Positions 13,501 through 28,031 of a stretch of 64,000 nt of DNA are shown here, one piece after another; positions within the stretch are counted from its first letter, which is position 1; each line of letters begins with the position of its first letter. Under the pieces are notes generated by a model. That model had not been told where the DNA came from and searched no databases. It worked only from the letters and a program-made list of their open reading frames with translations. This DNA comes from Serinus canaria (lineage: Eukaryota; Chordata; Aves; Passeriformes; Fringillidae). The stretch spans positions 44,362,435 to 44,426,434 of the forward strand of contig NC_066317.1 of NCBI RefSeq assembly GCF_022539315.1, read 5' to 3'. Position numbers and translations under genes: made by a program.

Positions 13501-16500
13501 AATCACACAATTCACAGGCAGATCTCTGACCTGCCAAGTGCTGAGGGCTGAAGATATCAAACCTCATATCTAGCACACACAGGTCTCATTTTTCCTGGTA
13601 CCATTACCCAGGACATCTTAGCCTATTTCAGCAGAGAACTCACAGTACATGGCAGATTTGGAAAACATTCTAGAAATTGTTGTGTGAAGCAAAGTGGGAT
13701 TTTGCCTCCAAAGCATCTATTGGGCAGTGGCAATGCCCTCATGATCTCTTGCAAAAAGGTGATGCCATATGGCAGGAAGCCATTTATCTGGCTTCATTGC
13801 TGTAGGGAGTGAAAATTGACAGGACAATGCTATCTGCAGAGCTCATGGAGCTGGGTCAAATCCTGCTTACCTTACTTATGTAAATAGTTCCCTGCATCTC
13901 AATAGCTCTGTGTTGTTACAAACTGTCCTGATTTGCACTTTGCAAACTGAGAGCAGAAATTGCTTCCAAACCTTCCAAATGGAGCTTTTCCCTCAAAAAG
14001 GAAAAAAAGCTTTGTCCTGCCCAACCAAGTCATCCACATGACTGCAGAAACCCAGTAGTGTTTAACAGGGAGTTTTCTTTTGAAGTTTGCTTGTGTAAGA
14101 CAGGAGGAAAACCTTCCCTCCCAAGCATAATCCTGTAGTGTAAAATCAGCTTTATATTTATTTATTTTGACATTCAAGCCATTCCTTTTAATCCATATGT
14201 ATAAGGTCTTAAGGATTTAGGTCTTCATCTCTTGGTGATTTGCCTAGTATTTGTCACAGTCCCCTACACAAGGGAAGTATTTTTAAGAAATTCTGCAGCT
14301 TAGGCTTTGCTATTCCTTTATAATGGTTGGAAAGAGAAGGCTGGCATGGGCAATAGATGTTTAAACAAAATATTCAGGGGTAGTTTTGTAGACTACACAG
14401 TCTAGAACTCAAACCTCTTGAATTGTTGCCAGGTTGTCTTCTCAGATTCACCTGAAACATTTTAGAGCTGGTGTAGGTCAGTCTGGAGTTCAGAAAGACT
14501 TGTCCTGTGTTACCCCTAGGGAGACCCTGCCATTCTGCACCTGCCTTTGCAAATAGAACTTTTGCACAGTGAAGAAGCCCTGGAAACAATACAGGAGGGT
14601 ACAATGGCTAGGAAATGATCCTTGAGCACAAGATCTGCATGTGCAATGAACTCCCCTGCTGCAGTCCACCTGTGCAGCTGTGGCCAAGCCCCTGGGACTG
14701 CAGTTTGTACATGACAGGGCACGCTATGACTTGATGGGATCACCAGCCCCAGCACTCAGAAGTGTGGTGATCAGCACCCCAGCTTTCAGCACTGCACTTC
14801 CACCAGTTCCCACAGCTGGAAACTGGCTTCCACAGCTGGAAGTGCCTGGGTGGGTCCCAGTCCTGGCAGTGCATAATGCCTGTGTCTCACCCACGAGGGG
14901 TCTGCAGGCACTTTCTTTCATTGCCCGACTCTGCTGGAGCCCAATTCCTTAATTCTCCCTTGCACCAGACAACCCTGACTGGGAGGAGTGAGAAGGCTCA
15001 TACATAGCCTTGAACTAGGAAGAGAGGTGTGAGCTAAAAGTTGATTTTTGAAATGTTTTGCTTAGTTGTTTAAGTATGTAAGTATTTCTTCTGAGTAAAA
15101 TGCAAAATATTATCATAAGATGGAGAAATTCAGATGTGCTCATCTGGAATTAAATGCAATCTTGATTTGTTAATTTTGGCATTTGTAAGCCTATGTGAAG
15201 CTGGAAGAAGAGAGATTCCTGCAGATTTGTGTATTGGTCTGGCAGAAGTTAAAAGAAATTGAAACAGCATAAAACCTGGGATAGGAATTAGTCTGCCTAA
15301 ACCCCACACTGATCCTACTTTCTTGGACTGTCTAATCTCTCTACTGATGCCAGAATTTTTAAGCATAGTGTTAGCAACCCACACCCACACTTTTAGGCAA
15401 AAATCAAATTGCTAGAGATCCCCCCAAAACAGAGTGCCTGTCTTCCCCAGTCTGAAGGAGTACAGACTACATTCACAACTGGGATAAGCATCCACACACC
15501 CCCTTGCTGAGCAGCCATGGCCAACGCAGCCCTTCAAGGCTGGGTGTCCTTCCCTCAGGCACAGGAATCCCCTGGGTCATTCTTCCCCTCTTAGAGGCAC
15601 CCAGGAGAGGCATGGACACCAAACCTGGCCTGAGCAGATCACCCTTTGGGCAGGCATGCTCTCCCTGTGTGGGTGAGAAGTCCAATTTGCCGGAGGGGAT
15701 CTCCTTCTGCAGCTGGCAGAGACAGCTTCCTCCTGCCAGGGCCTTTGTAGTATTTAAGAGCTTACCTTCAGAGGACTAAATCATCCCAGTCTTCTTCTTT
15801 GTGTACAATTGAAGAAACTATCCACATTTGCAGAACTTAACTCTACCAGCCTGTAGGTAAATTAGGCCCCTAAACTGGGCAATCAATAAGCTAAAACACG
15901 AAATGACTCTGTCTTCTCCACCAGGTGAAGATGTTCCACACAGAGCCCCTTGATCTCTGTAGGTGACCCCTTCCTCCTGGACTTCCATCCTCATCCCTGA
16001 CAGCATGGCTGCGAGGGAGCACCAGAAACAGGCTCAGACACTCCTATGTATATGAAGAAAGGTAGCACAAGTTTGGTCAACACATTGAATTTAGCTGCAT
16101 GAACAAGGCTCAGGATTTCTTATTTTGGAGGTCAATTTGTTATTGACACATGTATCCATGTATCCATAAATCCAAATCTATCTAAATGCAATAGATGTGC
16201 ACAGCTGAGTCAAGCCTGCAACATATTAAGCTGTGTCCCCTCTGCTATGGTTTTAATTGGTTGCTGTAAATATTTGGAAAGTCTCACCTCCTGAATTCTT
16301 CATCTCTCTAACTGCTTGTTTTATTAAAATATTCTAAAATACAAATACAGAATGATAATAATTGAGGGAGCCCACTCCTGCTGCTAATATTCTGGTTTAA
16401 TTAAGTTACTCTGTGCAAAGATTTATAACAGCTTGTTTTTCTAGAAAAAATGCTCTGAATAATGAAGGAAAAATGTATTCAAAGGGATGAAATTTTTAAA

Positions 16501-17878
16501 TTATAATTTATGTCATTTTCATTGTGCTTTGTAACTCTTTGAAAAAAGCTCCATTGTTTGGTGTTATCAGGAATTTCAGTGGGAACTCCCTAGAGAAAGG
16601 TGCAGTTGGCTCGCTAAAAGGCTTTTCATTTAAAACATTACTGTAGATGGCCCCATACATGAGATAAGAAGGAGGGGGCAGTAAAGAGGAAACAATAAAA
16701 TATGCCAAAATGTTTTGAAATTATGGTGCTGAGTTGATATCATTTTTTTAATTTCCCTTTTCTTCCCCCTGCATTGTCATATGAAGAATATGACTTCATA
16801 TTTTCATCAAATGGACAATATGAATTCAACACTCTGGGAGGAAGGGGAAGTCTTTCTTCCAAACTTTTCAAAACCTGTGATCTGTCAGTAAAAGCAAATA
16901 TGTTTATAATAATTAGTTGAAATTTTGTTTTCTGCAGAGACGTGGACTTGGGTAATTCTTTCTTTCAGGTCCAAATCCTGCAGAGCAAAAAGAGCTTTCA
17001 GACTGGCAGAGGATGTTCATCGTTTCAGGGAAAAACATGATATATAATTAATGATGCCTCTTCTGACTCTGTGGTGTTTTTTCAGTCTGTCCCTCCTTTC
17101 TATCACTTTTTAAAAATTACCATTTTAAGCAGCTCACCACTACAGTCCCAAACAAAACAGAATAAAAACATTTCAGCATTTTCTGCTCCCTTTTCAGCTC
17201 TTGGTCTGACCCTGTGACCATAGAACTCAAGCCCAATCCTTACAGGTAACTCCTATTTTAAGAGCTGATTTCTAATTTTAACCCATCCTGTTTCTTCAAG
17301 AGCCTAAATGTTTCACACATTTGCTCTGTACAAAGGAGGGAGCATCTTATGCTGCCCATTTTCAGTTTGATTCTGCCCAAGTCTCAGCCTGTGTGTTGCA
17401 GAGCTGAAGGAATAAAAAGTGCTTGTGTTATAAATTCCCCATTAAATGTGTTCTTCATTGTAGTCACATTTCGCACTGAATTGTTCAGTTCTTGCTTTCT
17501 GTTCAAGACAGTCCCACTCTTCTCTCTTGCTGCCTGAAAATTGAAGCTTATGTGAATTGATATTGAGGTCAATGTCACTTGTGCTGATAACTCAAAGAAA
17601 AAAAAAATCCTTGTGGATTTTTCAAATTAATGACAAGCTTTGCATAGTTTTGCAGAATAAAAAGATGCAAGAAAACTACTAGGTTTTGCACTTCTATGGT
17701 GAGAGAAGCATTTCAGGATTCTCCACCCTACTTGCTCCCAGACTCCTAAAAGTGAGAAGAATAGAGTTTTATTTGCTTGGTAGAAGTGGCTATTATAATA
17801 TTACATGTTATTACTTGATGCAGATGTCAGCCCTTTGGATTGATATTGCCCATGCAGGTGGTCTGCTTCCATAATAGT

Positions 17879-17909
<31 letters not shown>

Positions 17910-20900
17910 TGCTTTCCAGTCTTAAAATGGTGAAGTTTTTTTTGGAAAAAATATCACTTTTAACATAAGGAATTAAATTTAAAATGTGTATTGGTTCAGA
18001 AAAAAATCTGATTTTTTTTTCTTTCAAATTACAAATCTCTTGAGAAGTAGCCATGATGTGAACATTTGATCTAGGTGTTATTGCCAAGATCTCAGAGGAG
18101 TCTTATCTTGCTGAACTACCTCTGATTCAGCTCTTGCCATAGACCACCTCCATAGACTCAGCTCATGTGTTACCTGACAGCAGCCAGCCAGGGCAGATTG
18201 CACCCAGTTTGACTGCTGGTCCCCAAGTTTTAGGGAGTAAGACAGCAGCCAGAAGAAGTGGAAAACCTCATTAAGGCCAGGATTATTTCCACTTGTACAT
18301 GAGCTCCATCTTTCAGAATAAGAAGTGGAATTTAACCCTGACTTGGTATGTCACTGCTCACCCTGATTGAGCAGTGCTTAGGGGTGTCACCAGATCAGAC
18401 AGCAGGAATCATCTGTTCATCCCAAGATCCTCTGGTAGAAAGGAGGATCCTTTCATTCCTCAGCTTTGCATTAAGATGAGTGATCAATGTACAGGTTATG
18501 CTATTTCTGATAAAGCAAGCCTTCCCTCCCCAGAGGTTACTTTCCTTGGGGCTTTACTTTTCCATACTGGTGGCACTGCTTCCTTTTTGAACTGAGGAAG
18601 ATAAATGTAAATGGGAAGGTCAAAGATCACTGGAATATGAAAATTGAAAAAGAATGCTTTTCTTTCTGGAATTGCCACTTCTGATCTTTCTCAGGGTTTA
18701 TTTTTCCCAGCTCTATTTTGAACCAGCCTTCTGGATCAGTGACAACTTCCTTGGTGTTGCTCCCAAGTAAAGCCTGGGTACTTCTTTTGCAATTTCTTTG
18801 AGTTAAGTTGAGAGAGACAGAAAATGTTGAATGGGAGGAAGAAAACTGTCATTCAACCAGCATACAAGCCACACTCTAATAATGGTGAAATAGTAAGGAT
18901 AAGTCAGAAAAACAGGAAGAGAAACAAATTCACTTTCATTAGGAGAACTGCAGGATTTCACCTGTAATACTATCTTCTTTCCTTGTGTTTGTGTAACTAA
19001 CAGGCTCCATGTGAGCAAACAGCCCAGCTGATACCTCTTGGGGGTGTTTGCAGCAAGGCTCATTCCCCTAAGCACACATCTCACATGCTAATTGATTCCA
19101 CCTTCCCAGAAGGGCAGGATTTCACGACGCGAGCCCTCGGCGCGTGTCCACGGCGTGCTGTGGGGACCTGCAAATAGCAGGGAGGAATTTTTAGAGTGCA
19201 TCTAATGGCCCTGGCTTGCCATTAAGCTGATAAGTATAAAAATCACTCTCCAGAGGACTTGTGACACTTGATGGTTTTCACACGGTACTTTTGTAACTTA
19301 ATCATCCCCACATCACCTCCCTGTGTGTCTGAGCTACAAGGCACAGCCTCTGCTCAGTGGACTCAGTGGCTCTGAAGGGTTTAGTTGAAGGGGTTTGTAG
19401 TGCTAGAGGATAATGCTCTGCTTGTGCTTCTGTGGTTGCATACCAGGAGATATTTTTTAAAATGTTAAATAATGAGAGAAGAGTGAATGTGATGTAGGAC
19501 TACAGGAATGAGCAAATCTGCTGTTTAGGATAAAGATGCATCTTAAACGCTTTGATTTCCTGGGGCTTTACTTATATCATTTACCAGGATTAAGAGAGAG
19601 ATCCCTCATGTCCTTTTTCTGATTGAACTTAAGTGCCAGTACCCCAGCTTACCTTTAGTGGAATCTGCTTTATGACTTAATTGCAGTAATGCTAAGACAT
19701 CTGGCAGCAAATACCACACTGAATATGGAGCATGAGCTGGGTGTTCAATGGCCAGGACAGCTCTCTGTGGTGGAACTGCTGGGGACCCAAGCAAAACAAG
19801 TCACAAGGATCCAAAGGAAAAGCTACTGTAGGGGTTGGCAGTACTGACTTTGGGATCTGTCTAGCTGCCTCTTTAAAATGAGGAAGAAAAGAGTAGATGG
19901 AGTACAAGGTCTGGACAGGGGTAACAGGATGACAGGAAAACAGAGCAAATGCATTGCTGTTTACTAAAAGTTTAATTCTCTAGCTTGATTCTAGCCCCCT
20001 GCAGCTTTTCACTCAAGGCATGGCATCACCTACGACACAGGTGGAGCAGCACTGGCCATAGTTGCACTGGCCCTTCTCTGGAAGATGCCCCAGCAGCTCT
20101 AGTTTAGGCAAAGGGACTTGCCAGCATGGGGGCCATGACCTGAAGAGAAGGGGGAGACCTGTGGTGCCTGGGAGCCAGCAGGGTGAGGAGCAAGTAGGGA
20201 TGAGCAAGGAGAAAGCCCCACCATGCTGGGAGGGCTGGGTGCTACTGGACTCCTTCTTTCTTTCTTTCCTCTCCCTTTGCACAGGCAGGTGTCTCCTGAA
20301 AAGACTTTTGTTTTTTTCCTCCTCGTGTCACACCTTTCTGCAGTAATATCTAAGGGTTTAGTGGAAGAAAAAACTAATTATACAGCCTTTGTTTTGAAAG
20401 AAACACCCTGTCTCCAATCTTTTTTGGATTAGATACATGCCACACTGTGTGTCACTCCATGATTATTTTTGCATAACTTGTTTTCCCTGGACTATCAGTT
20501 GGTCATATGATAAACTACATGATTTCTTGGTCCTTTTAGAATGATGGCTGTATTCTAAATTTTAAGACGTTTGTTTGCATTTTGCTCACCAGTACTTCTC
20601 TCTTAAGTGCCAGCTTCCAGATTTCTCACAGAATCCATCTCATAGCAAATACTTCTTCCCTGCTCATTGACTCAGAAAACGTGGCCAAGTCTGAGCTGTA
20701 AGTGATACTGCTGCTGGCAAGGCCCTGCTTTAGGTGGTGAACTCGGCTGGGGAATTCTCTTTCTGCTCTTTGTTTGTACAGTGCCTAGCTGAAGGAGGAA
20801 TAATCCCTGCTTGGACCCTTTATGCACTAAAAGCAGTGGTTCAATTGCTCACTCAGCCTGAGCTTGTTCTTTTTTGTGCAAATTGTCAGACATTGTTGAG

Positions 20901-22444
20901 TGTCATTAACTACAGCCATTAAGTGTGTATTTAATTAGCATGTGGACTTTCTGACAAAACTGTGGCAATGCCAAAGTCAGCTACTTTTCCACCCCAGTGT
21001 ATGGCTCGCTGGGCACAAAGCATGGGGCTGGTGTTCACCACTGCCAGCTGTAGACACATCACCTGTGCTTCCAGTGTCCCCTACTCCATGGACAGCTGTG
21101 TGCCCACCAGGTGCTTGCTTGAAATCCTGAGCCTTAGGAACAAGTCAAAACTGCCTTTGTGTGACCAGTGCTGTGGTCTAGCAGGAGCCTTCAACCTGTC
21201 TCTACTAGGTGAAGATTTTTCTTTCCCCAGCAATTAAGGATCAGCTGGTTTCCATGACACTTTTCCTTCAAAAATCATTGTTTTTATATTTGTGAAATGG
21301 CAGACCAGGGATCTGCTCTGCTTACAGAAGAGCTTATTTTCTTTGCAGCTAGTAATGACTGTTTATTTTGTCATAACAGTGGAGATAAGATTCTGTGATC
21401 CTGTTCAGCTGTACCATGATCCACATCTTCTTGGATAGGAAACAGCTAGTTCTTTTCTACAAGTCTCCAAAAATTTTGAGCAACTTGAGGGTCAAACTTG
21501 TGTTGTGATACATGAAAACCAGTGTGTTCCATGAGTGCAAATAAAAAAACTCCAAAATAGTGATAGAGCACTGGTTCAATTATAAAATTGTGTGAGAGAT
21601 GATGTTTAACCTCTCAGTGTGAAGTGGATATGACCTCATGTTTTACATCACTTCCACTGTAAGACTGAGTTTCTAAATGAGGCTACTTATGTCCCATCTA
21701 AATACAGTGTGTGATTATGTTTTTACCTCCAAATTTCACATTTTCACACCTTTTTTGACTATCTTTCTCTATGCTTAACAGATTTTGAAAGATTTTGAAA
21801 GTCTGTCTAAAGATCCCATTTATTCTGCTGTGTCTTTTGTTGCAGAAGCAAATATAAGCATGTATTATTCAACACAACACTGATAAATATTGTACAACAA
21901 ATATAAGGAAAATCCATCTAAAAATATAACTACAAAAACTTGAATGAAAATCAGAAATTAAAGCCAAATTAATTTCAGTTTAGCAAAAAACTAGTTTTGG
22001 TTTGAGTTTTTTTCTGGAATATCATATCCTAAAACTCTCTTCTGTTTAAGTGACAGAGATGTTATGGAAGTTAATGTGTGTGAGACATTTGGACATTAAA
22101 TTGTTACTAAAATATTACTAAAATTACTACTGGAAAAAATGTTTCTACTGGAAACTGTAAATTTCATTCTCTAGAAGTATTTGACTAGATCAAAAGAAAG
22201 ACCAGTAAGTAGGAACAGAAACATAAGTATGTGCTGAATTATCTATTTTTTATTTATGAAAGTTATGGCTCTATGCTGCTGACAATGCTAAATTTCCCAT
22301 GAGACTTTTGGAATTGATACTTTCTTGAGGAGTTAAAGCCTCTTAGTATTCACACAGCATCAAATGGTTTATTTATATTTAAATCAGTCCTTCTGTGTTT
22401 GACTTTGTTCAAGCAATATTTCAGTTTTTCACTCTGTGGATAAC
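13501..22444. other. Intergenic, no gene recognised
   Basis: Only short ORFs of no recognisable family. It contains the TCA repeat (17881) and an isolated CpG-dense spot (19125-19155). The rest is ordinary AT-rich sequence. Confidence 0.7.
17881..17910. repeat. (TCA)10 trinucleotide microsatellite
   Basis: About ten uninterrupted copies of TCA. Likely polymorphic in length. Confidence 0.95.
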
Positions 22445-22632
22445 CAGACACTTGAATAAGTTGTCCAGAAAGGCCATGTAATTTCTGTTCTCAAAGATAT
22501 TAAGACCTGGACTAGACAAGGCTCTGAGAACCTGATCTAATTTTTGTGTTAGGTCTGATCCAGGAGGTGCTCTGAGTGGGGAACAAGATGATCTCCAGAA
22601 ATCCTTTCTAGCTCAAATTATTCAATAGTTTT
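22445..22632 (+). mobile_element. Old CR1 LINE 3'-end fragment, sense
   Basis: The order of words here (TTGTCCAGAAAGG, GATATTAAGACCTGGACTAG, GATCCAGGAGGTGCTCTGAG, GATGATCTCCAGAAATCC, TTCAATAG) follows the sense strand of the CR1 3' region as I know it. There the consensus carries a 'gatattcaaa...tggac...gatgatctccagaggtccc' series ending in 'attctatg'. It is strongly diverged, hence an old insertion. Borders are approximate. Confidence 0.65.
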
Positions 22633-23391
22633 GTGCTTTTATGGGTGAGTTTTAGCACTTATGACAAATTATTGAAAGTAATTCAGCAATGGTGGCATCA
22701 AACAAGGCGAATTTGTATTCTGAGGATGGAAGAGACTTCTTGCTAAGTTTTGTGATCATTGCAGCTAGTTATTCTTTCTTGTCTTCCTTCTGCTTTGGAA
22801 TGACTTTCAAGGCTACAATATGTTTTGTAGCTGTCCACAGCATGACGGACACTCAAGGGATCTGGAAATACACTCAGCTGTACACAAAAGGAAAATAATC
22901 TAAATATAGACTCTTCCATAGTTAAGCTCTTCCTGCTGGACCTAAATTAATTTTGTTTTAAAAAGAGAAAGATCCTGTACACTTCCCATCACCAGATCCA
23001 GGCATAAGTGCAGTTTACATAAAACGCAAAAAAGCAGAAATCCCAAAGGAGTTCACAGCATTTTCTGGAGACAACACTGTTGGTTTCTAATTAAAATTGA
23101 GGATCACACAGATGAAACTGTATTGTTAAGCAGCCAATGTCACTTAAGAGCAACCTTCCTCATTGCCAATGTAAGGACCTGAGTAGAAAAAAAACAGGCA
23201 TTTCTGAAAATGGATTTGACATCAAACTATATATTGCAAGCTGCAAAATGCTGGCAGGCAAACACCTCTTCATAGAGCCTCATGAGGTAGCAGCCAGCAT
23301 GTGGAAATGAAGGAGGAAAATGAGGGGTTGCAGTTGCAGGTACCAGGGGAAACAAGATCTCTCCTTACTTTTTAACTCTCCTCTCTTTTTG

Positions 23392-23460
23392 GGAGGGGTT
23401 GGGGTTGTTCTTTTTTTTTTGGGTTGTTGTTTTTTGTTTGTTTTCTATTTGTTTTGTTAT
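23392..23460. repeat. G/T-rich low-complexity tract
   Basis: Runs of T separated by GGGG, GGG and GTTGTT, with almost no A or C. The left end (GGGAGGGG, GGGG) is G-rich. Simple sequence with no gene-like character. Confidence 0.75.
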
Positions 23461-26154
23461 CCGTCATATAGCACTATCTGAAACTCCATGCTTCTATTCC
23501 CTGTGCTGAGGTGTGGAGTCTGGCATGGCCTCAGTTACTGCAGTGGCTTGGTGGCCCTCATGGGATACTCCCCCATCACTGGGCTCTGGCACCAGCTGGT
23601 CACAAAATAAAAAAATATGTTCTTTTGATCTCTACAGTAAGTATTGAACCAGTTAGTTATATCTATAAATTGTTCCCCAAAGAACAATGGAGTAAAGCCT
23701 TCATTTCAGAATGAACTATCCATTGCAACTTACCACAGTGAGTGTTGACCATTTTCATGTGCCAAATATAAACTGATTTATATCCTATATCCTAATCCCT
23801 CATTTTACCAGATCTATGATGAATGAATCTAACTGAACAAAGCTTCCTACTACTTCTGTCTTCTCCCACCCAATGTCATGTTCTGACTGAAATGCTTAAA
23901 TCTGAGGTACAGTTAAGACACCAAGAGGCTTTGTGAACTGAGGGAACTCTTTCTAGCTTTGCTGCCACTCCATTTCAGTTTAGGACGAGCTAGGTAAGAA
24001 ATGTCTTATCATCAGTTGTCCTTTTGCAGTCCCTGATACTTTGGAAATGAAGACTTTTTTTCAACTATAACTTGAAATAAATCACTCTCTTCTACCCACT
24101 AGATTGGAGAGGGATCTGACTCTGTATTATATAGCTGAAAAAAATTTATGCATTTAGCATACACATGTGTAATTTGTATGAACAAGGAGGGTGATTCAGG
24201 GATGCATCCCAAAAAATCATAAATCCCTGATCCTTTACTGGCCATGTGCTGAACAAGGAGGCAATAAAGAGCTTTATTATAGGGCAGGAACCAATTGAAA
24301 AGGGGGTTGCTAAAAAAGGTTTCTTTGTGGAAAATACTAATGGCAATTTAAGAGTGGTGCCAAATCTCAGCATGAAGAGAATGCCCAGTCCAGCTACCTG
24401 CCAGAGCTGCAATATCTGCAACTGTTCTTCCTTGTGAAAACACCTGGAATAGTTGACCTAGGACAGCTTCCCTTCCTCCCAACAGCTGATTGTATGGTCT
24501 ATAATTCTTTACAGAATGTGTGAAAAGTTTGCATGCCTGATTAGCTCAGTTCAATGGATGTTAAGGCTCCTTGAGAGGGTGATGGAGAAGGTTTGTTCAC
24601 TTTCATATTTTAATTATCTTTCTGCTCTTTTTTTATTTATGTCTGTTTTGTGAGGCAGCACCTCTCAACACCTCCCAGGGAGCTGAGAGATCAGGGTCTG
24701 CACCCAAACTGTCTCCTCTATAATCCTGGTAGCCCACTGGAATTAGCTGGACAGTGGGAGTTAACTCACCTTCATCCAAGAAACCAAAGCAGTTAATTTT
24801 TGTGACCATCTCAGCAAAGATGATACAGAAATATTTGAAGTAAATCAGATTTGCACAATGCACAGAGTTAATGCACACAGTATCATCACAGTGGGTTTCC
24901 AAGGTTATCCCATTTACCTGGAATAAAGATTTACATCTAAGCAAATAAAGTGCATAATGTTGCTAATAATAAATAAATAAGAGGCAGCAGGGTTCTGGGC
25001 TCTTTAAATTCTATTACAAAGTCTCATTTGAAGTGTATCTCCAAATCAAGATCAATGCACCTAACAAAATCACATCCGGGATCTAAAAGCTGATTATCTT
25101 TCTGGTCTCAGGGAAGAGAAACTCCTCCTGCTAACCCTGCACTGCAGCTGCCTCTGCAGAACCAGAGCTGATTGGAGTGGGCTGTGCATTGGCTCATACA
25201 AAGAGATGTGCTACAAGCTCCCAGTGAGCCTTCAAGTCACCTCTTTCCACTGCTGAGGCACCTTCAGAAAGCTGCTTTAGGAATAATGCCACTTTCTTGC
25301 TTATCATTCGTGTCAGTTCTCCTGTTACAATGCTTATGGACTCCCCACAGCCCTACACTCTGACAGCAAACACTACTTCCAAGTCTTTCAAATATTCTTA
25401 GTGACTAAACCCAAAAGATCCTGATGACGTTCCAGGTTTGTCCTGCTTTACACAATGCAATAAAGCATTAGCAGTTTGGAGGAGCAGGAAATTTACTGTC
25501 ATATCACTACTTTGCCATCCAAATTAGACACTTAACGAGCGGTTGGTTCTTCTGTTGTCACAAATACATTTATCTGGTTGTGTCTATACAATTAGCCATT
25601 TTAACAGGCATCTCTAACTGAATAATAACAAGATTATGCATGGAAATCCTTTACAAATTCAACATGGCATAATTACTTTCCAAGAATATAAAATAGTAAG
25701 AGCAAATAGTTTTTTAGTGTAGCAGAAATTCTTTTCAACTGCATTGACTTAGGGTCTTATCAAATCTGAAGGCCATGGCCCTACAGACCTGTTCTACAAA
25801 CTTGTAGGACATTACTACCAACCTGCTCCAGGGCTGCCTTTTTCCAAAGCCAGATAGTTCAGTCCTTCCTGATTTAGCATTGTTCTGGGTTCAGAGTCAG
25901 CAGTGACTCCTGGGGTTGATGTAGGCTATTTTGTGCTCGCATGCTTGTTTGTACGTGCATGTCATATAACATCCATGACTTATCAGTCAAATATGTATTG
26001 ATATACAGAGTAGGCAACAAAAACTAAGGCTGGAGCTTAAATCTCATTCCTGAATTTTTCTTTCCCCTCCTGTGTTCTGGTCCCTGCAGGCAGTTTACTG
26101 CAGGAAGCTATACACTAATCAGCCTGTAAAATGCTGCTCTGGGGCAGACCGCCC

Positions 26155-26270
26155 TGGGCAGATAATAGACTTGCCTCACTTGACAAAAAGATAAAAGAGT
26201 GCATTTTTTTCCTCATTATTTCACTGGTTTGGGGAGGTGAGTTCTTTCCCTCTCTTGTTTAAACCACATA
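26155..26270. promoter_or_regulatory. Candidate GATA/FOX/RUNX enhancer, about -23.5 kb
   Basis: Two AGATAA sites (26160-26165 and 26189-26194), TGTTTA (from 26257) and the RUNX-type AACCACA (26262-26268) occur within 110 bp. These factor families are the ones that act on endothelial and blood progenitor genes. Function is inferred. Confidence 0.3.
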
Positions 26271-28031
26271 AACCATGCCAAGTGTCGTGACAGGAGTGGG
26301 AGCCTGTCGATGTAGCCTTATAATTACAAGATTTCCATGCATAAGGCCAAAGGGGTGTTTCCAGGCCATTTCCTGACTTGCTCATCCATAGATCAAAAAC
26401 CCAAGTAAGATAAAGAAAAGAAGATGACCAGGAAATGTAACATGCTCCATACTGCTAATTCAGACAGTGTTATTTTTTTTGTTGTGGTCAGGGGCTGCCT
26501 CACGTGGTGCTTCAGCCTTGCCACTTCATTGTAACCTCAGTATTATAAATGTTAGCAAGACCGAAGTCTGCTGTCCTGTTGGGGCCAAGCATTTTGTCTT
26601 CCTTCCTTTGGTCTTCTTTCTTAACCAGAGCACCCTCACCAGATTATTCTGCCCAAACTAGTAGCAGAAGAAAAATCTGCCAAGCAACCCCATGAAATAT
26701 TACTCCAGTTTAACTTTTCTACTCATCCACTTGCTTGCTGGCATAATCCCACCACAGGAACACCTTGCTTTTTGTGAATGCCTCACCTGTACTCCCTGAT
26801 TTGTCTCTGTACAAACACAGAACATGTGAACACAAATAGCAGTCTCTGAGTATTTCCTTTCTTGGTTAATACTTTTCAGTATTAAAGTCAAATTAATACC
26901 AAACTATTTCAAAGTCTCACTGCTTGGGGCTGGGGAATGGCAGACTGGTTCACCACAGATGTTTACAGATACCCAGGGAGGATAGGGCAGGAGGGTTTCC
27001 TGGCACCACCATCTGATCTAGTCAGACTGATGATCCTGATATCTTAATTCTCATGAAAAGCACCATAGGCTTTTCAGCAAGAATGTCAGGCCAAGACCTT
27101 GGTCCTGCAGCTCTGCTGAGCGTGTGTACAAACTTCTCACAAGCGAGAGAGTTAAGATCGTCTGTCAACAGTTCTGTCCCATAATGTGCTGAGAAGTCTG
27201 GCCCTGCTCCAGGGCTAATTCTAAGCATATGAGCAGCTCCCTTCAAGTCAGTGAGAGCAGCACAGTGAGCTGCTGGCTCCTTGAGAAGGATGCTTAGGCG
27301 CTGGTGCAGCTGTACCTAGAGGAGGCAGAGACAGCACCACCCCAAAGTCTGAGCTCATGGGTTTGCACCCCAGGTTCAGCCACCCCCTTCCCTACACACA
27401 ACCTCCCAAGGCATGTTAGGTAGTGCAGGGTTGCTGCACTGCTCATATTGCATAGGATTTCCTGTACTGCCTGGCCAGTTCCCATGCACCATGACAAGCA
27501 TACAGGATATGTCCTTTCCTGTATTTTTGCAGTCCCACTGTTCCAGAGGCTTGGGAATGCAGGCTGGCAGCTGTCAGAAAAAATGCTTACTGCACACCTA
27601 CAGATAAATCACACTGTATGTACCAGCCTTACTGTGCTCATGCTGTGCTAGTCATCTGGGTGTACACAGGGCTGCACAGATGCAATTGTGTCTGTCTGAG
27701 AGGAAAACACAGTCAGAACCATGAACTGAGTCTGTAAAAGCCTTAACTCCTAACCTTTAGTAATGCAAACACCCAATGCAATGTCAAAATGTTTTACAAT
27801 ATTACTGCATTTATTTTCACTTGAAATGAGTGACATGAGTCTGTAATTTTATGTAGATGTCATGTAGATCACCTTTTTAGCAGCCAAAGAGTTTAACAGC
27901 CTTCAACTGCTGGTGTTGCACTTATTTACTGAAATGTTCCTGGACATGTACAATTACTAGAACGCTAATTTAGTTTCAGTTTTCAGAATTTCCTAGTGAA
28001 GATTACGTCTTCAAAGTTAATGCAGTATCTT

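Noticed and set aside
21780..21802. Tandem duplication of GATTTTGAAA, and similar short duplications near 1115, 30380 and 56030
   Set aside because: Ordinary replication-slippage duplications of 10-40 bp with no attached structure.
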